A stretch of 14,219 nt of DNA, taken from an uncultured Prevotellaceae bacterium. GTDB taxonomy: Bacteria; Bacteroidota; Bacteroidia; Bacteroidales; Bacteroidaceae. A program made the translations under genes and the position numbers. The notes under the pieces are model-generated. The model ran no database searches. It was not told the DNA's origin and was given only the letters and a program-made list of their open reading frames with translations. The stretch's first letter is position 1; every line of letters begins with the position of its first letter. The stretch covers positions 1 through 14,219 of the forward strand of contig CAMPCG010000036.1 in assembly GCA_946644025.1 (NCBI GenBank), read 5' to 3'. Below, piece after piece: positions 11,833-14,219 of this stretch.

Positions 11833-11868
11833 TGCAAAGAAGCTAATAAACCTAATACTATAAAACAG

Positions 11869-14219
11869 ATGGAAAAGAAGCATTTATTGTTATTTGTCTT
11901 AGCAGCTTTCTCGCTCCACGCGCAGAGTGCCGTGGTGGAGCGCAGTGGAAACGGGGTGACCGTGCGCCCCGACGGCGGTCAGGCTCGTGTGGTGCGTCTC
12001 GAGGCAGTGGGCGACAAGATTGTGCGCGTGAGGGCCACGAGCAAGGACCAGTTGCCCGAGAAACAGAAAAGCCTGATGATAGTGCCGCAGACGGCGCGCA
12101 CGCACTTCACCGTGAGCGATGCCGAGGGCTACACCGCCATCAGGACGTCGCAGGTGGAGGCCCGTGTGGACAAGCAGACGGGCAAGGTGACCTTCATCAG
12201 TGCCGACGGAACGACGCTGCTGCGCGAGGCCGCGCAGGGCAAGCGCTTCTGGGACTACCGCGTCGCCGACCGCGAGATAGGCACCGACGTGGCGAAGGTG
12301 GCCGAGGAGCAGCGCCGCGGACTGACGTGGCAGACGGTCTTCGACAGCCCGGCCGACGAAGCCTTCTACGGTCTGGGGCAGCACCAGGCCAACGAGCTGA
12401 ACATGAAGGGGCGCAACGAGGACCTCTTCCAATATAACACCAAGGTGAGCGTGCCCTTCGTCATCTCGAACAGGAACTACGGACTGCTATGGGACTCTTA
12501 CAGCTACTGCCGGTTTGGCCAGGCTGACGATTACCTGCAGCTAAGCCAAGCCTTTAAGCTCTACGACAAGCAGGGACGCCCCGGCGGACTCACGGGCACC
12601 TATACCGACAGGGAGGGCAAGACGCTGGTGCGCCAGGAGGACAGCCTGTACTACGAGTATGCCTGTCCGCCGAAGTCGGAGCTGGGCAACCTCACCGAGA
12701 AGGGCGGCACGAAAAACCTGCCGAAGGGCTTCAACCTCGACGGGGCGAAGGTGGTCTACGAGGGATTCCTGGAGCCCAATGGCCAATCGGCGATGGACAA
12801 CGGTCAACCGTACCAGTTCATCCTCTACTACGCCGGCTACGTGCGCGTCTACATCGGCGGCCGCGAGGTGGTGGCCGAGCGCTGGCGCACCAGCTGGAAC
12901 CCCAACAGCCACAAGTTCAACTGCAACCTGGCCAAGGGCGAGCGCACACAGCTGCGCGTGGAGTGGCAGCCCGACGGCGGCGAGAGCTACATAGGACTGC
13001 GCGTGGCACGCCAGCGCACGGAGCAGGAGCGCGGACAGCTGAGCATCTGGAGCGAGATGTCGCCAGACATGGACTACTACTTCATAGCCGGCCAGTCGAT
13101 GGACGACGTTATATGCGGATACCGCACGCTGACGGGCCGCGCTCCCGTCTACCCGAAGTGGGCGATGGGCTTCTGGCAGAGCCGCGAGCGATACAAGACG
13201 CAGGACGAGATTGTGCAGACGCTGGCAGAGTTCCGCCGTCGCCACATCCCCGTAGACAACATCGTGCAGGACTGGAACTACTGGGCCGAGGACCAGTGGG
13301 GCAGCCACGAGTTTGAGGCCTCGCGCTACCCCGACCCGAAGGCCATGCTCGACAGCGTTCACCAGATGCACGGACGGTTCATGATCAGCGTGTGGCCGAA
13401 GCTATACTGCAACACCGACAACTACAAGGAGCTGGACCAGCACGGATGGATGTACCACCAGGCCGTGGTCGACGACATACACGACTGGGTGGGACGGGGA
13501 TATGTCGGCTCGTTCTACGATGCCTACTCACCCGACGCGCGCAAGCTGTTCTGGCGACAAATAGAAAACAGCAAGTCGCTGAACAGCAAATTGGTGGATG
13601 CCTGGTGGATGGACGCCTCAGAGCCCAACGTGCGCGACTGCACGCCGATGTGGTATCGCAAGGCCCTCTGCGGACCCACCGCACTGGGCACCTCCACAGA
13701 GTACTTCAACGCCTACGCACTGGTCAACGCGCAGGCCATCTACGAGGGACTGCGCGGGAAATACACAAAGAGCAAATCGCCCGAGCCCCGCATCTTCCAG
13801 CTCACCCGCAGCGGCTTCGCCGGTCTGCAGCGCTACTCCGCCGCCACATGGAGCGGCGACATAGGCACCCGCTGGGAGGACATGCGGGCGCAGATGACCG
13901 CCGGACTGAACTACTCGCTCTCGGGACTGCCCTACTGGGGCATGGACATCGGCGGATTCTGCGTGGAGCGGCGCTACGTGGCCGCCCAGCAGCTCTACGA
14001 CCGCGACAAGACCGAGAACGAAGACCTGCGCGAGTGGCGCGAGCTGCAGACGCGGTGGAACCAGTTCGGATGCTTCGTGCCCCTCTACCGCACTCACGGA
14101 CAGTGGCCCCTGCGCGAGGTGTGGAACATCGCCCCTGAGAGCCACCCCGCCTACCAGAGCATCACGTGGTACGACCGGCTGCGCTACCACCTCATGCCCT
14201 ACCTCTACAGAGTGGCGGG
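11869..14219 (+). CDS. Secreted GH31 glycosidase with PA14 insert, alpha-xylosidase-like (runs off the right edge)
   Basis: GH31 enzymes hydrolyse alpha-linked sugars with retention; those with a PA14 insert include alpha-xylosidases that strip xylose from xyloglucan fragments. The visible 783 codons start MEKKHLLLFVLAAFSLHAQS, a signal peptide. An N-terminal beta-sandwich contains FYGLGQHQANELNMKG and VPFVISNRNYGLLWDSY. A PA14-like insert (about 290-375, YEGFLEPN..YAGYVRVYIGGREV) follows. The catalytic barrel begins near 430 with PKWAMGFWQSRERYKTQDEI. The nucleophile is D582 (WWMDASEPN) and the acid/base D664 (WSGDIGTRWEDM). The C-terminal beta domains are cut off. The ATG at 11869 gives a good signal peptide; an A-rich stretch precedes it. 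No SusC/D or other xyloglucan gene is in view, so the substrate stays a guess. Confidence 0.92.
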   Translation, partial: MEKKHLLLFVLAAFSLHAQSAVVERSGNGVTVRPDGGQARVVRLEAVGDKIVRVRATSKDQLPEKQKSLMIVPQTARTHFTVSDAEGYTAIRTSQVEARVDKQTGKVTFISADGTTLLREAAQGKRFWDYRVADREIGTDVAKVAEEQRRGLTWQTVFDSPADEAFYGLGQHQANELNMKGRNEDLFQYNTKVSVPFVISNRNYGLLWDSYSYCRFGQADDYLQLSQAFKLYDKQGRPGGLTGTYTDREGKTLVRQEDSLYYEYACPPKSELGNLTEKGGTKNLPKGFNLDGAKVVYEGFLEPNGQSAMDNGQPYQFILYYAGYVRVYIGGREVVAERWRTSWNPNSHKFNCNLAKGERTQLRVEWQPDGGESYIGLRVARQRTEQERGQLSIWSEMSPDMDYYFIAGQSMDDVICGYRTLTGRAPVYPKWAMGFWQSRERYKTQDEIVQTLAEFRRRHIPVDNIVQDWNYWAEDQWGSHEFEASRYPDPKAMLDSVHQMHGRFMISVWPKLYCNTDNYKELDQHGWMYHQAVVDDIHDWVGRGYVGSFYDAYSPDARKLFWRQIENSKSLNSKLVDAWWMDASEPNVRDCTPMWYRKALCGPTALGTSTEYFNAYALVNAQAIYEGLRGKYTKSKSPEPRIFQLTRSGFAGLQRYSAATWSGDIGTRWEDMRAQMTAGLNYSLSGLPYWGMDIGGFCVERRYVAAQQLYDRDKTENEDLREWRELQTRWNQFGCFVPLYRTHGQWPLREVWNIAPESHPAYQSITWYDRLRYHLMPYLYRVA

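Noticed and set aside
12541..13371. Long open frame opposite GH31 (276 codons, minus strand)
   Set aside because: It lies antisense to a certain GH31 catalytic region and is composed of Val/Leu/Ala/His shadow codons; an artefact of high GC.

Overview
The window looks like a chromosomal piece of a Bacteroidota genome, most likely a Prevotella-type bacterium. The evidence is the Bacteroidota promoter type (TTTG, about 20 nt, TAnnTTTG) before several genes, the lack of Shine-Dalgarno sites, GC-rich genes separated by AT-rich or repetitive spacers, and lineage-typical genes: a DAHP synthase fused to chorismate mutase, a Bacteroidota-type RNA polymerase omega subunit, a DUF4293 membrane protein, and GH105 and GH31 glycosidases. 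I placed it by reading the sequence; no database search was possible.

Layout. On the minus strand at the left edge are the N-terminal part of recA (1-432) and, upstream of it, a secreted GH105 unsaturated glycuronyl hydrolase (488-1648). A divergent promoter pair follows. The plus-strand promoter reads into a leader of about 330 nt before aroG-chorismate mutase (2093-3157). This leader has the parts of a classical ribosome-mediated attenuator: a 19-residue Tyr/Phe-rich peptide, a perfect 9-bp candidate antiterminator, and an intrinsic terminator. Next on the plus strand are a Wza-type polysaccharide export lipoprotein (3280-4077) with its own promoter, and an exonuclease III (4259-5008) preceded by a hairpin and pyrimidine-rich repeats.

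From 10426 down to 5005 seven minus-strand housekeeping genes are tightly packed: bamD, rpoZ, DUF4293, engB (yihA), an Uup-type ABC-F ATPase, recR and a small membrane protein. Short tandem repeats sit in several of their spacers, and repeat-like segments are carried in frame inside uup and probably recR. Upstream of bamD, on the same strand, lies a UmuD-like S24 peptidase (10701-11573) with a long C-terminal extension and no UmuC partner in view. Divergent from it is a GH31 glycosidase, alpha-xylosidase-like with a PA14 insert (11869 to the right edge), whose 5' leader holds four hairpins, the first a 29-bp near-perfect inverted repeat.

The strongest candidate for something undescribed is the Tyr/Phe attenuator of the aroG-chorismate mutase gene. 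Next are the extended orphan UmuD-like protein and the structured GH31 leader. No rRNA, tRNA, CRISPR array or transposase gene was seen, and no gene-free stretch exceeds about 300 bases apart from the aro leader, which is described in full.
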